Assembly (NCBI GenBank): GCA_963729195.1
Contig: CAVSNF010000019.1
Location: 248,001-312,000, forward strand
Source: CAVPTL01 sp963729195
GTDB taxonomy: Bacteria; Actinomycetota; Thermoleophilia; Gaiellales; JAICJC01
Length of the DNA stretch: 64,000 nt
Reading direction: 5' to 3'
A program made the position numbers and the translations under genes. The notes below the pieces were generated by a model. The model was given only the letters and a program-made list of their open reading frames with translations. It made no database searches and had not been told where the DNA came from. Shown here in pieces: positions 1-9,332 of this stretch; position 1 is the stretch's first letter, and every line of letters starts with the position of its first letter.

Positions 1-1
1 C

Positions 2-1407
2 CCCGACGATTGGGTGGACACAGTGGTCGCCGCAGTTCGCCGGCTTGTCGCCGAAACCGATCCTCGGCCCGGCGCGATTGCCGGTATCGCGATCGTCTGC
101 GTGCGTGAGCCCGGCGTGCTCCTCGGGGCTGACGGCGACCCGTTGTGTCCGGCGGTGAGCTGGATCGACCGGCGCAGCCAGCGCGAGGTGGCCGGCTTTC
201 GGGAGCGGTTTGGCTCCGAGCGGTTCCTGGAAACCACCGGGCTGCCGCTCATCACCGGCTCGACGCTCGCGAGTCTCATGTGGACCATCAAACAGCGACC
301 GGACGTCTGGGCGGCCACGGAGAACGTGCTGTTGGCCAAGGACTACATCATGTACCGACTGGCGGGCGGGATGACCACCGACAGCTCCACTCCCGGCCGC
401 ACCGGCCTACTCGATATCCACACCGGAGACTGGTCAGAGGACATCTGCGAGGCGGCCGGGATCGATAGCGGCCGTCTGCCTGAGATCGCCCATCACCCGG
501 CCCAGCTTCATGGCCGACTGAGCCGGAGCAGCGCTGACCAACTTGGTCTACCGCCCGGGATAGCGCTTGCCGTCGGGGGCGGAGACGACCCGGCTGCAGC
601 GCTCGGCGGAGGAGCGATTCGACCGGGTGATCTGTGTGCCGGAACGGGAACCGCCAGCAGTTGGCGAGTGGTGAGCGGCGACTCCGAACCCGACCGCAGC
701 GGACGCACAGAACTGGCGCCGCACGTGATTCCCGGGATGTACATCCGCGAGGCGGTAATTTCCAGCACCGGCTCGTCCATGCGGTGGTTCAAGGACTACG
801 TCGATTCGGATCTCTCGGACTCCGACACTCACGAATCGGCGCATGATTACCCCTGGTTGATCGCGCAGGCCGCGGAGATCCCACCAGGGGCGGGCGGGCT
901 GTTCTTCTACCCTATCTCGAAGGATCGGCAATGCCGCGGTTCAACCCGGAGGCCACGGGTGTGTTCTTCGGAATCACGGCGAGCGCCACGCGAGCCCACA
1001 TGGCGCGGGCGATCATCGAAGGGATCGCCTTCCAGTATCCGCCCTCGGTGGATGCCCTACGCGCATACGGTCTCGATATTTCCGAGTTGACGGTGGTGGA
1101 TGGAGAAGCCCGCAGTCCGGTTTGGAATCAGCTCAAGGCCGACGTGCTTGGGTTCGACGTGCTCGTCCCCGAAGTGACACGGGCCGCGGGGCTCGGCGCA
1201 ACCATGCTGGCCGGCGTGGCGGCCGGCGTGTTTTCAGATCTCGACGAAGCCAGCGGCGCGATGTTTCACACGCGGGAGCGGTACACGCCGGACCCCGCCA
1301 CCCATCAGAAATACGCCGAGATCCGCAGTGACTACGAAAAGGTGTACGCGCATCTGGATGGAGCATACCGAGAGGTCGGCTTGAGAACCTACACGAACGG
1401 AGAGTGA
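2..1407 (+). CDS. FGGY-family carbohydrate kinase, 5' partial and frameshifted
   Basis: This protein is a sugar kinase of the FGGY family, which phosphorylates a sugar or polyol with ATP in the cytoplasm. The first residues, including the N-terminal phosphate-binding loop, lie outside the window. Visible family features are SWIDRRS, the central GGGDDPAAALGGG region, and the C-terminal segment GVFFGITASATRAHMARAIIEG. Reading starts in one frame and continues in another after about position 925. There FFYPI is followed by LEGSAMPRFNPEA, the usual FFYP-x-LEG-x-x-x-P junction, once one base is restored. The aldolase gene follows after 3 bases, so the two probably act in one sugar pathway. The exact substrate cannot be read from the sequence. 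A xylulokinase-like or LsrK-like role is possible. Confidence 0.8.
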
Positions 1408-1410
1408 CAA

Positions 1411-2241
1411 GTGAATAGTCTTGGTAAGAGTCTACGGTTGGCGAACATGTTCGATCATGCTTCGCAGACATCGGTTGTTATCCCGATGGACCATGCTATT
1501 GAGGGGGCGGAGTTCCCCGAACTCGATGATCCTCGGGATCTGATCGCATCATTCGTCGATGTTGGAGTCGACGGATTTCTCCTGCGCCGAGGGCTCGCAC
1601 AGTTTGCCTTGAAGGAGTTCGCGGGGCGTGGCGCCTTTGTCCAGAGGGTGACCGCGCGAACCGGGTTGGCGACCGGTGCCGACGGTGAGTCGATGATCGC
1701 CGGCGTTGAGCAGGCAATGCGAAATGGTGCCGACGCAGTCTGTACCACCTTCATGATCGGCGGCGACTCGGAGCGGTATCAGGTCTCAGAGTTTGGCAAG
1801 CTGGCCGACGAGTGTGCCGCCGCCGGGATGGCATTGGTCGGGGAGGTCTTCCCACTTCCGGGCGAGGGGCAAGAGGCCTACAATGGGCCGTTCACGGTGG
1901 ATGAGATGCGAGTGGCGGTGCGTACCGCTTGTGAAGAAGGCGCGGACGTGATCAAGACGTGGTACTCGGGCGACCCCGAGTCCTACCGGCAGGTGATCTC
2001 GTGTTCAACCGTGCCGGTGCTGATCGCCGGTGGGCCACCTGCGAAGACTCAGCGGGAGGTGCTCGAGATGGTGCATGGGGCGATGGCCGCAGGTGCAAAG
2101 GGACTGATGATGGGGCGAAAGATCTGGCAGTCTCCCAACCCTCCGGCAACTGCCAGCGCGCTGATGGCGATTGTCCGCAACGGCGCAAGCGTTGATGAGG
2201 CCGAGGAGGTTCTCCACGACGCGGTGGTTGCGGCACGATGA
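1411..2241 (+). CDS. DhnA/LsrF-type class I aldolase
   Basis: This 276-residue TIM-barrel protein resembles the DeoC/FbaB (DhnA) and LsrF aldolases, which cleave or transfer C-C bonds on phosphorylated sugars through a lysine Schiff base. The likely catalytic lysine is in DVIKTWYSGD. The motifs VPVLIAGGPP and GLMMGRKIWQS near the C terminus match the phosphate-binding strands of the family, and IPMDHA near the N terminus is also typical. The start is GTG, preceded by GGAGAG at a normal distance. It follows a sugar kinase and overlaps the next gene by 4 bases. An FGGY kinase plus an LsrF-like aldolase recalls the AI-2 processing pair LsrK/LsrF, but other ketose phosphates are equally possible. 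Confidence 0.8.
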   Translation: MNSLGKSLRLANMFDHASQTSVVIPMDHAIEGAEFPELDDPRDLIASFVDVGVDGFLLRRGLAQFALKEFAGRGAFVQRVTARTGLATGADGESMIAGVEQAMRNGADAVCTTFMIGGDSERYQVSEFGKLADECAAAGMALVGEVFPLPGEGQEAYNGPFTVDEMRVAVRTACEEGADVIKTWYSGDPESYRQVISCSTVPVLIAGGPPAKTQREVLEMVHGAMAAGAKGLMMGRKIWQSPNPPATASALMAIVRNGASVDEAEEVLHDAVVAAR

Positions 2242-3032
2242 GAGTTGCCGTGGTCGGCGCCGGGGCGTCGGGCCTTGCTGTGGCGGAACGGCTGTGCCGG
2301 CGCCATGACGTTACGGTTATCGATCGGATTCCGACCGCGGGTGGAGTGTTGCCGTATGACTTCCCTCCCATCGTCGCGCTCGAGCGTGCCTGCGTAGCCG
2401 GGGGCACCCGGTTCGCCCTGGGAACGACAGCGCTACGGTGGGAGGGTAAGCGGTTGCTGCTGGCCGGGCCGGAAGGTATCCGCTGGACTCCGGCTGACCA
2501 CCTGGTCTACGCCGGCGGTGTCCGACCTGCGACTGCCGCCGAGGCGGGGCTGGCGGGCTCACGCTTGGCCGGGGTACTCTCGGCCACCGTGGCCGTCCAC
2601 TTGGCCGAGGCGGAGGTGATCGTCGGCCGCCGGGTGGTGATTGTCGGCGGAGGCAACTGGGCCGAGCGTGCCACCGAGGAGCTGAGCCACGGCGGCTCTG
2701 AAATCACCCACGTTGTCCCTTCAGGTGAAGCGATCCGGTGCGCCTCGACGCGAGTGTATGACGGGTGGTCAGCACTCGAGGCGCGGGGCGCAGGCCGGGT
2801 GAGTGAACTCATCATCGGTCGTGATGAGGCGCGGCGACGGCTGCTCTGCGACGCGGTGATCCTTGCCGGAGGTCTCAGGGCGCTGCGCAACGTGGACGGT
2901 GCCGTGTTTGGAGGCGAGTGTGTCAGCTTCGTACAGCCACTCGAGGGCGACGCGACGTTTGACACCGTGGTTGAGCACGCACGAGAGAGTGTTTCGAGTA
3001 TTGAGGCCACGATTGATGGAGGCGCAGGATGA
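2238..3032 (+). CDS. FAD/NAD(P)-dependent oxidoreductase
   Basis: The N terminus carries a dinucleotide-binding motif, VVGAGASGLAVAERL, for FAD. A second glycine-rich motif, VVIVGGGNWAERATEEL at about residues 133-149, is likely for NAD(P). This is the pyridine nucleotide-disulphide oxidoreductase fold, but the protein is short (264 residues) and has no CxxxxC redox pair. ATGA overlap with the aldolase and with the following small gene indicates translational coupling. It may oxidise or reduce a metabolite of the kinase/aldolase pathway. The substrate is unknown. Confidence 0.7.
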   Translation: MRVAVVGAGASGLAVAERLCRRHDVTVIDRIPTAGGVLPYDFPPIVALERACVAGGTRFALGTTALRWEGKRLLLAGPEGIRWTPADHLVYAGGVRPATAAEAGLAGSRLAGVLSATVAVHLAEAEVIVGRRVVIVGGGNWAERATEELSHGGSEITHVVPSGEAIRCASTRVYDGWSALEARGAGRVSELIIGRDEARRRLLCDAVILAGGLRALRNVDGAVFGGECVSFVQPLEGDATFDTVVEHARESVSSIEATIDGGAG

Positions 3033-3250
3033 AGGTCAGTTCTCCGGTGGGAGATTTCCCATTCGCCATATCGCGCGTCGAACTGACACGCGATGGGATC
3101 ACCGTGCGGGGCTTGATGGGGGCGTGGCCGGCGCGGGTGGAGGTTGGAGTGTCGGACATCCCCCAGCTCGCCAAGGCCATGCGGGTCCCGCTTCTCATCG
3201 GCGGTCTTGGGGTCACCTGGTTGGTGGCGCGCGGGTTGCGCGGACGCTGA
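3029..3250 (+). CDS. small hypothetical protein, last gene of the sugar operon
   Basis: A 73-residue protein whose ATG overlaps the previous stop (ATGA), which is the main reason to believe it. The N-terminal half looks like beta strands, and the C-terminal third is hydrophobic (VPLLIGGLGVTWLVARGLRG), perhaps one membrane segment or an amphipathic helix. I do not recognise a family. Confidence 0.5.
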   Translation: MKVSSPVGDFPFAISRVELTRDGITVRGLMGAWPARVEVGVSDIPQLAKAMRVPLLIGGLGVTWLVARGLRGR

Positions 3251-3341
3251 GAGACCGCGCAGGGCTAATCTGGCACGGCACGTCTCGGCCTGAGACCTTC
3301 GCCGGTTTCACCAACTGCGCGGCGGCTGCTGGTGCCCGGTG

Positions 3342-3540
3342 CCCGTCGTGCACGGCACCGACGACCGCGTAGTGCCGATCGCATTTGCCCGGGCGGTAGC
3401 GACACGTCACCCACGTGGACGCTGCAAGAGCTTGACGGCGGCCAGGCTCCACGCCGACCAGTCGCGCGGGTGGGCGGCGTCGTCGATAGCCTGGCTCGGC
3501 GTCACCACGTCATGATGGCATCAGCCCACCGAACGTAGCC
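3342..3540 (+). pseudogene. remnant of an alpha/beta-hydrolase C terminus
   Basis: Translation from 3342 gives PVVHGTDDRVVPIAFARAV, the strand and loop carrying the acid residue in alpha/beta hydrolases. After a frame change near 3412 the reading continues as TWTLQELDGGQAP and then VARVGGVVDSL, where the family has its final histidine loop and C-terminal helix. The loop histidine position is Gln here. No N-terminal nucleophile domain is found upstream, so this looks like a decayed tail. The rest of the 3251-3675 interval shows no credible gene. Confidence 0.45.
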
Positions 3541-3675
3541 TGCCTCCGTGCCGCTCAGCGCCGCTGTGACGCGACCCTTCCCAGGGGATCCTCAGGTGGT
3601 TCGAAGGGTCTATTGAGCTTTCGGGTGTCTTATGTGGAGAGTCATTCTCGATCACTCTGTCCACGAGGTGTTGTT

Positions 3676-5184
3676 GTGTTCTATTTGTCGTATATGTTTG
3701 CGGAGCTTCGACGGCGTAAGGGTCGTACCATCCTCACGGCGCTTGGCTTGGCTGTCGGGGTTGGTTTGGTGGTGACGGTGAACGCTCTTTCTACGGGGTT
3801 GGATAACGCCCAGCAGAAGGTGTTGGAGCCGCTCACCGGTGTGGGGACAGACATGTCCGTGACGCGGCCGTTGACGATTACGCAAAACGGGTCTGGTCAG
3901 TTTGGGAATCTTTCGAAGTCCGAGCAGAAACAGCTTCGGCGGTTGGGGGGTGGCGGGCCCGGCCTGAACTTCCGCGATCTCAAGGCTGGATCGAAGATCA
4001 ATACTGACACGTTCACCGCGGCCAGTCAGTTGACGTTCTCTGAATCGAAGGTGAGCAGCATCGCTGCGATTTCTGGCGTTTCGTCAGCGGCGGGTTCGTT
4101 GACGTTGACCGATCTGCATATCTCGGGAACCGTGCCGAAGATCAAGATCGACCAGTCCGGCGGCGGCGGCATTGGCGGGTCTGGAGACGGTGGGCCTCCG
4201 ACTGGCCAGTTTGGGAACAGCAGCATCAAGTTTGCGTCGCGAACCGTCACTGGTGTTGATCAGACCCACCCGTCGCTGGGTGCGGTCACCCCTGGTCAGA
4301 TCGTGAAGGGCTCGTATTTCACAGCGTCGGGGGGTTCGCGCGATGCGATCCTCTCGACCGGGTATGCACACAGCAAGAACCTGCACGTTGGTTCGACCGT
4401 GACGCTGGGTGGAAAAGCGTTCAAGGTGATCGGGATCGCCTCATCACCCCTGGGCGGCACGGCGTCGGATGCCTACGTGAAGCTCGCCACTCTCCAAAAC
4501 CTGGCGGACTTGAAAGGCCAGGTCAACACGGTGCAGGTGCGCGCGAGCGACACCTCCCACGTCGTTCCGGTGTCGACCCAAATCACGACGGGGTTCAAGG
4601 GCGCCTCGGTGACGACGTCAGCTGACCTCGCCAAGCGTGTCGGTGGTTCGCTCACGGATGCTCGCAACCTCTCGTCAAAGCTTGGCACCGCGCTCGAATT
4701 GGTCGGACTTTTGGCGGCGATCCTGATCGCGAGCCTTCTGACGCTCGCGTCGGTCTCGAAGCGCGTGCGTGAGATCGGGACGCTGAAGGCGCTTGGATGG
4801 TCACAGTGGTCAGTGGTTCGCCAGATCAGCGGCGAATCGTTGTTTCAGGGCGTGTTGGGTGGCGTGATCGGCGCGGTCATCGGCCTTGCCGGCGCGGCCG
4901 CCATCAACGCGGTTGGCTGGACGCTCAAAGCGACCGTCGCAGGGGCATCCCAGGCGTCGAGTGCGGCGCCTGGCGGGTTTCCCGGCGGGGGGTTTGGTCT
5001 GGGCCGCGCATCCTCATCGGTCACGTCGGGCTCCACGCTGGTCAAGATCACGACGTCACCTGACCTTCGGTTGATCGCCCTGGCGATCGGCCTAGCGGTG
5101 CTCGGCGGTCTCGTTGCCGGCGCTGTGGGTGGCATGCGCGCCGCCCGGATGCGACCAGCCGCCGCGCTTCGCACCATCGAATAA
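3676..5184 (+). CDS. ABC transporter permease, MacB/FtsX type
   Basis: The protein has the layout of MacB/FtsX-family permeases: one N-terminal membrane helix (about residues 17-38, TILTALGLAVGVGLVVTV), a long extracytoplasmic domain of about 300 residues, and three C-terminal helices. SLLTLASVSKRVREIGTLKALGWS is the conserved segment after the second helix. Such permeases do mechanotransmission or export of lipids or peptides rather than classical import. I prefer GTG at 3676, which has GAGGTG 5 bases upstream and gives the usual MFYLSY-x-x-AELRRRKGRT start. A TTG at 3613 is in frame but gives an atypical leader. The ATPase partner follows after 29 bases. The domain is rich in Gly-Gly repeats. 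Confidence 0.85.
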   Translation: MFYLSYMFAELRRRKGRTILTALGLAVGVGLVVTVNALSTGLDNAQQKVLEPLTGVGTDMSVTRPLTITQNGSGQFGNLSKSEQKQLRRLGGGGPGLNFRDLKAGSKINTDTFTAASQLTFSESKVSSIAAISGVSSAAGSLTLTDLHISGTVPKIKIDQSGGGGIGGSGDGGPPTGQFGNSSIKFASRTVTGVDQTHPSLGAVTPGQIVKGSYFTASGGSRDAILSTGYAHSKNLHVGSTVTLGGKAFKVIGIASSPLGGTASDAYVKLATLQNLADLKGQVNTVQVRASDTSHVVPVSTQITTGFKGASVTTSADLAKRVGGSLTDARNLSSKLGTALELVGLLAAILIASLLTLASVSKRVREIGTLKALGWSQWSVVRQISGESLFQGVLGGVIGAVIGLAGAAAINAVGWTLKATVAGASQASSAAPGGFPGGGFGLGRASSSVTSGSTLVKITTSPDLRLIALAIGLAVLGGLVAGAVGGMRAARMRPAAALRTIE

Positions 5185-5213
5185 CCCCACCATCGCACCC
5201 AAGGAGACCTCAC

Positions 5214-5966
5214 ATGAGTACCCAACCCGACGCAGCGACACCCGATCTCATACCCGTACCCGACGCGCCACCAACAAGCGCCTATGAGCTTCGTGACGTG
5301 TCAAAGGTCTACGGATCCGGAGATCGGCAAGTCGTCGCTGTCAACCACATCAGCCTCACCGTTGAGCGCGGCGAGTTCCTCGCCATCGTCGGTGCCAGCG
5401 GATCCGGAAAGACCACCTTGCTCCAACTCTTGGGGGCGCTTGACCGACCCACCTCGGGCCAGATCCTGTGCGCAGGAGACGACCTTTCCACCCTCAGTGA
5501 GCGGGATCTCTCGCGCCTTCGCCGCGACCAAATCGGCTTCATCTTCCAACAGTTCAACCTGATCCCCACGCTCACCGCCGAACAAAACGTCGAAGCCGCG
5601 ATGGCCGCCGCCAAACTCACATCTGGCAATCGGCGGGCACACTCCCAAGACCTCCTGGGAAAAGTCGGACTCTCCCACCGCACCCGCCACCTCCCATCAC
5701 AGCTCTCTGGTGGAGAGCAACAGCGGGTTGCCATCGCCCGCGCGCTCGCAAACCACCCCAGCGTCCTGCTTGCAGACGAACCCACCGGGAACCTCGACAC
5801 CACCACCGGCCAAGAGATCCTCGAGCTACTCCGCACGATCTCCACCGAACACGGACAGACCGTCATCCTGATCACCCACGACAGCGCAATCGCCGAAACC
5901 GCGCTTCGCACCCTCCGCCTCAAAGACGGTTCGGTCATCGAAGACACCAACCCCCAGCCCAAATGA
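5214..5966 (+). CDS. ABC transporter ATP-binding protein, LolD/MacB type
   Basis: A 250-residue ATPase with Walker A GASGSGKTTLLQ, Q-loop FQQFNLIPTLTAEQN, signature LSGGEQQRVAIARAL, Walker B VLLADEPTGNLD and the H-loop ITHD. The ADEPTGNLD sequence is typical of the LolD/MacB/FtsE group that energises the four-helix permeases, so it pairs with the gene just upstream. AGGAGA lies well placed before the ATG. The stop overlaps the lipoprotein start by ATGA. Confidence 0.92.
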   Translation: MSTQPDAATPDLIPVPDAPPTSAYELRDVSKVYGSGDRQVVAVNHISLTVERGEFLAIVGASGSGKTTLLQLLGALDRPTSGQILCAGDDLSTLSERDLSRLRRDQIGFIFQQFNLIPTLTAEQNVEAAMAAAKLTSGNRRAHSQDLLGKVGLSHRTRHLPSQLSGGEQQRVAIARALANHPSVLLADEPTGNLDTTTGQEILELLRTISTEHGQTVILITHDSAIAETALRTLRLKDGSVIEDTNPQPK

Positions 5967-6304
5967 TCCGTAACCTCCTCATCCTCACCTGCCTCGCGGT
6001 CGCCGCGACAGCCTGCGGCGGAACCTCGCACTCCTCCGCGAACACATCAACCACGGCTGCCGCGAAACGCTCAACAGCAGCATTCACCTCCTGTCTCAAA
6101 CACCACGGAGTCACCCTCCCCGGCGGCGGATTCCCCCAAGGCGGCCAACCACCCACGGGAGCCCCCAGCAACGGACAGCCACCCCCAGGTGCAGGAGCGG
6201 ACGGCCCTCAAATACCCGACAAGTTCCGAAAAGCGATCAAGGCATGCGCGAGCCTCGCGCCACAGGGCAACGGGCCACCCAGCGGCGCATTCGGAAGCAA
6301 CTAA
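5963..6304 (+). CDS. small lipoprotein of the ABC exporter operon
   Basis: A 113-residue protein with a lipoprotein signal: a short hydrophobic stretch and a lipobox ending VAATACGG, with the lipidated Cys at residue 18. The mature part contains FTSCLKHHGV and KFRKAIKACASLAP, a two-cysteine arrangement found in small actinobacterial lipoproteins beside MacB-type transporters. The middle is a Gly/Pro/Gln linker. ATGA overlap with the ATPase gene suggests it works with the transporter at the outer face of the membrane. Its function is unknown. Confidence 0.75.
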   Translation: MIRNLLILTCLAVAATACGGTSHSSANTSTTAAAKRSTAAFTSCLKHHGVTLPGGGFPQGGQPPTGAPSNGQPPPGAGADGPQIPDKFRKAIKACASLAPQGNGPPSGAFGSN

Positions 6305-6450
6305 ACCACGACCACCCGCCAACCTCGATGACGGGGGGCGGGGCAGTGCTCGTGGCCCTGGCCCGAGCAGTCAGCAAGTCCAAAATCTGAGCGGGGGAGT
6401 AGAATCCCGCGAAACCAGCGAGATGTAGTTGTGAATAGATCAGCCGCCCA

Positions 6451-6483
6451 GGAGACAAGTCTCCAGCCCGCTCCCAGAGCGGG
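6451..6483 (+). terminator. two adjacent hairpins, possible terminator
   Basis: GGAGAC-AA-GTCTCC (6451-6464) and CCCGCTC-CCA-GAGCGGG (6467-6483) are perfect inverted repeats between the lipoprotein gene and the tRNA. Neither is followed by a T-run, so termination is only a guess. They could also shape the tRNA 5' leader. Confidence 0.35.
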
Positions 6484-6498
6484 ATTGAAGGGCATCAA

Positions 6499-6571
6499 GC
6501 GGACGTAGCTCAGTTGGTAGAGCGTTGGCTTCCCAAGCCAAAGGTCGCGGGTTCGACCCCCGTCGTCCGCT
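6499..6571 (+). tRNA. tRNA-Gly (anticodon CCC)
   Basis: The cloverleaf is complete. A 7-bp acceptor stem GCGGACG/CGTCCGC, a D-arm with AGTTGGTAG, an anticodon stem TTGGC/GCCAA with loop TTCCCAA (anticodon CCC), and a T-arm with GGTTCGACC are all visible. The CCA end is not encoded. It decodes GGG glycine codons, common in such a GC-rich genome. Confidence 0.95.
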
Positions 6572-6689
6572 TTCTTAGCGGGTTACTTGGTAGGCGATAT
6601 GCACGCCCTTGCTCCCCGCGTAACGGATGGTTGGCCGACCTGAACTCACAGGCCGAAGCCTCCGACCTTCGTCAGACAATTGAAGGGTG

Positions 6690-6986
6690 TTAGGAGCTCG
6701 AGCCAGGGAGTACCACCCACATCTTGGGTGCCAGCTCGACCAGCTGGGCGCTGTCAACCTCGGCCACCGTCTCCACGCTCGCACGCTGCATGGCCGTTCC
6801 CAGCTCGCGCCAGGCGAGCGCCACCGCCGCCACTCGGGCGGTGGGCCCCCAGCCGGTGGTCGCCCGCAGCTCGCCCGCCCGCGAGAGCACATCCTCGGTG
6901 GTCAGCTCGCCAAACGGCCGGCTGGCGCCGCGGATGTATACGCTCTGCTCGAGGATCCGGGCGACCGTCTCAGCCGTGGTTGCCAT
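6690..6986 (-). CDS. small conserved protein at the end of the hydrogenase operon
   Basis: A 98-residue, probably soluble and helical protein starting MATTAETVARIL. It lies only 2 bases after the hypF stop on the same strand and is the last gene of the hydrogenase unit. I know no function for it. It has no cysteine, so it is unlikely to hold an Fe-S cluster itself. Confidence 0.6.
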   Translation of the reverse strand: MATTAETVARILEQSVYIRGASRPFGELTTEDVLSRAGELRATTGWGPTARVAAVALAWRELGTAMQRASVETVAEVDSAQLVELAPKMWVVLPGSSS

Positions 6987-6988
6987 CC

Positions 6989-9332
6989 TCACCACACTCC
7001 CGTCGTCGACATCCGGTGCGCCGCAATCGCAGCCTGTCCGTAGGAGATCCCGCCATCGTTGATCGGTACTTGCCTGGGCAGCAGCACCCGCAGCCCGGCT
7101 GCCGCCAGACCCGCGGCCACTGACTCGAGCAGGAGCCGGTTTTGGAACACACCGCCCGCCAGCACCACCCGATCGGTGCCGCAGGCCGATGCAGCTCGGG
7201 TGCAAGCCTCCACAGTCGCGCGGCCCACCCCGGCGTGGAACCGGTGGGCGACGATGCCGACGGGGACGCCCGCCGCGATGTCCGCGGCCACCCCAACCAC
7301 TCCCTCGCGCGGGTCGAGCACCAGTCCCCCGCCGCCGTTCGAGACCGTGATCGGGTAGCGGCCGTGGGCGCTTACATCGCACAGAGCCTCCAACTCGATC
7401 GCAGCCTGCCCCTCGTAGTGCACTCGTGGGCGTACCCCGCAGAGAGTCGAGACGGCATCAAACAGCCGGCCCATGCTGGTCGTCACCGGGGCAGCGGCGC
7501 TTCCGCGAGCCAACACCGCCACCGCCTCCCACCCGGCGGCGTCCACGCTATCCGCCAGCGCGGCGGGGATCGCCGGTATCTTGGCGTCGGGCTGGGCGAG
7601 GGCGAGCCACGCACAGGCCATCCGCCAAGGCTGGCGGATCGCTTGAGCGCCACCGGGCATCCGCACCGGGAGAAGCGCCCCCACTCGTTTGAAACGGTCG
7701 AGGCTGCCGTACAGGATTTCGCCACCCCATATGGTGCCGTCGAGGCCGTACCCGGTGCCGTCAAAGATCGCACCCACCGCAGTCGTCTCGTCGTGTTCGG
7801 CGAGCACCGCTGCCAGGTGAGCGTGGTGGTGCTGAACGCCGATCGGCTCCGCCTCGGCGCGTTCCAGCGCGTACTTCGTGGACAGGTACTCGGGGTGAAG
7901 GTCATGCACGATCACCTCGGGAGTGACCGAAAACAGCCGCTCGAAGTGGTCGATGCCGCGCTCGAACGAGCGCAGCGTCTCGTAGTTCTCGAGGTCTCCG
8001 ATGTGGTGGCCGAGCCACGCACGGCTCCCGCGGGCGACGCAGAAGGTGTTCTTGAGCTCGGCGCCACAGGCGAGCAACGGGCGGTCGGCCGGATGCGGAA
8101 TCCCCAGCGCGGCTGGGACGTACCCGCGCGACCGCCGCAGGCCGATCGTGTGGTGCTCGCCGGCGGCATCAACCACTCGCAGCACCGAGTCGTCGGTGCG
8201 CGTCTCGATCGGACGGTCGTGAACCAGCAGCACGTCGGCGATCCCGCCCAGGCGCTCCCGCGCATCGTCGTCACGGAACGCGATCGGCTCGTCCGAGCGG
8301 TTGCCGCTGGTCATCACAAGCGCAGAGTGGGGATCGCCGGTGCGCGCGGTCACGTCCGCCAGCAGCAGATGGTGGAGCGGGGAGTAGGGCAGCATCACCC
8401 CCAGCTCGGGTGCCCCGGGAGCGACCACCACCGCCACCGGCGCAGCCTCGCGGCGGCGGCAGAGCACAATCGGTCTCCGGTTTGATGCCAGCAGGTCGCG
8501 TTCCTCGGGACCGAGCACCACCAACCGCTCGGCCGCCTCGAGCGAGGCCACCATCAGTGCGAATGGCTTGTCCTCGCGGTGTTTTCGCGCGCGCAGCGCC
8601 GCCACCGCACCCTCGTCGGCGCGCCGGCACGCCAGGTGGTAGCCACCCACACCCTTGACGGCCAGGATCCCACCCTCGCAGACGGCCGCCGCAGCGGCCT
8701 GCACCTGATCGCCCGTCCCGGCCACGTCGACCGGCCGACCGGCGGGATCGATGAGCGACACCGTTGGCCCGCACACCGGGCAGGCGTTGGGCTGGGCGTG
8801 GAACCGCCGGTTGGAGGGGTCGTCGTACTCGGCTCGGCAGAGCTCGCACATCTCGAACCGCGCCATGGTCGTGAACTGGCGGTCGTACGGGATTCCCTGC
8901 ACGATTGTGAATCGCGGCCCGCAGTTGGTGCAGTTGGTGAACGGATAGCGGTGGCGGCGATCGCTCGGATCGAACATCTCACCCAGGCATTCCTCACAAG
9001 GCGCGGTGTCAGGCGGTCACCTCAGCATCGGCCGTGCCACCGCGAGGGCTCTCGACGATCTGAAAGCCGGAGTGACCGATCGGCTCACGGTCCTCGGCCG
9101 ACACCCGATCGACCACGGCCAGCGGCGGGGCATCCGACGCCAACCGGGCGAGGAACCGCTCGACCGCTGCTTGCTCGCCCTCCACCTCGAGAAGCACTCC
9201 GTGGGCATCGTTCAGCACGAACCCGCTCAGCTCGAGCTCACCCGCCAGCCGGTACACATAGGGCCGAAAGCCGACGCCCTGAACCGTGCCTTCGACCCGT
9301 ACCTGCGCCCGGTGTGCCAGCGCCATGCTCAC
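6989..9332 (-). CDS. hypF: carbamoyltransferase HypF (one frameshift)
   Basis: HypF uses carbamoyl phosphate and ATP to carbamoylate HypE, the first step in making the cyanide ligands of the [NiFe] site. The N-terminal acylphosphatase domain (VQGVGFRPYVYRLAG) runs from 9332 to about 9013. The rest follows in another frame after an indel, so that ADAEVT is joined to DTAPCEECLGEMFDPSDRR. The zinc fingers are then intact (CEEC, NCTNCGPRFT, CELC, NACPVCG). The YrdC-like domain (KGVGGYHLACR) and the Kae1-like domain with HHAHLAAVLAEH and the C-terminal VVLAGGVFQN follow. The total length of about 775 residues is normal. The start overlaps the SIS gene stop. Confidence 0.9.

Noticed and set aside
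7142..8485. A 447-codon open frame on the plus strand opposite hypF
   Set aside because: The minus strand carries a clear HypF with zinc fingers; the plus-strand product is Arg/His-rich with no motif.
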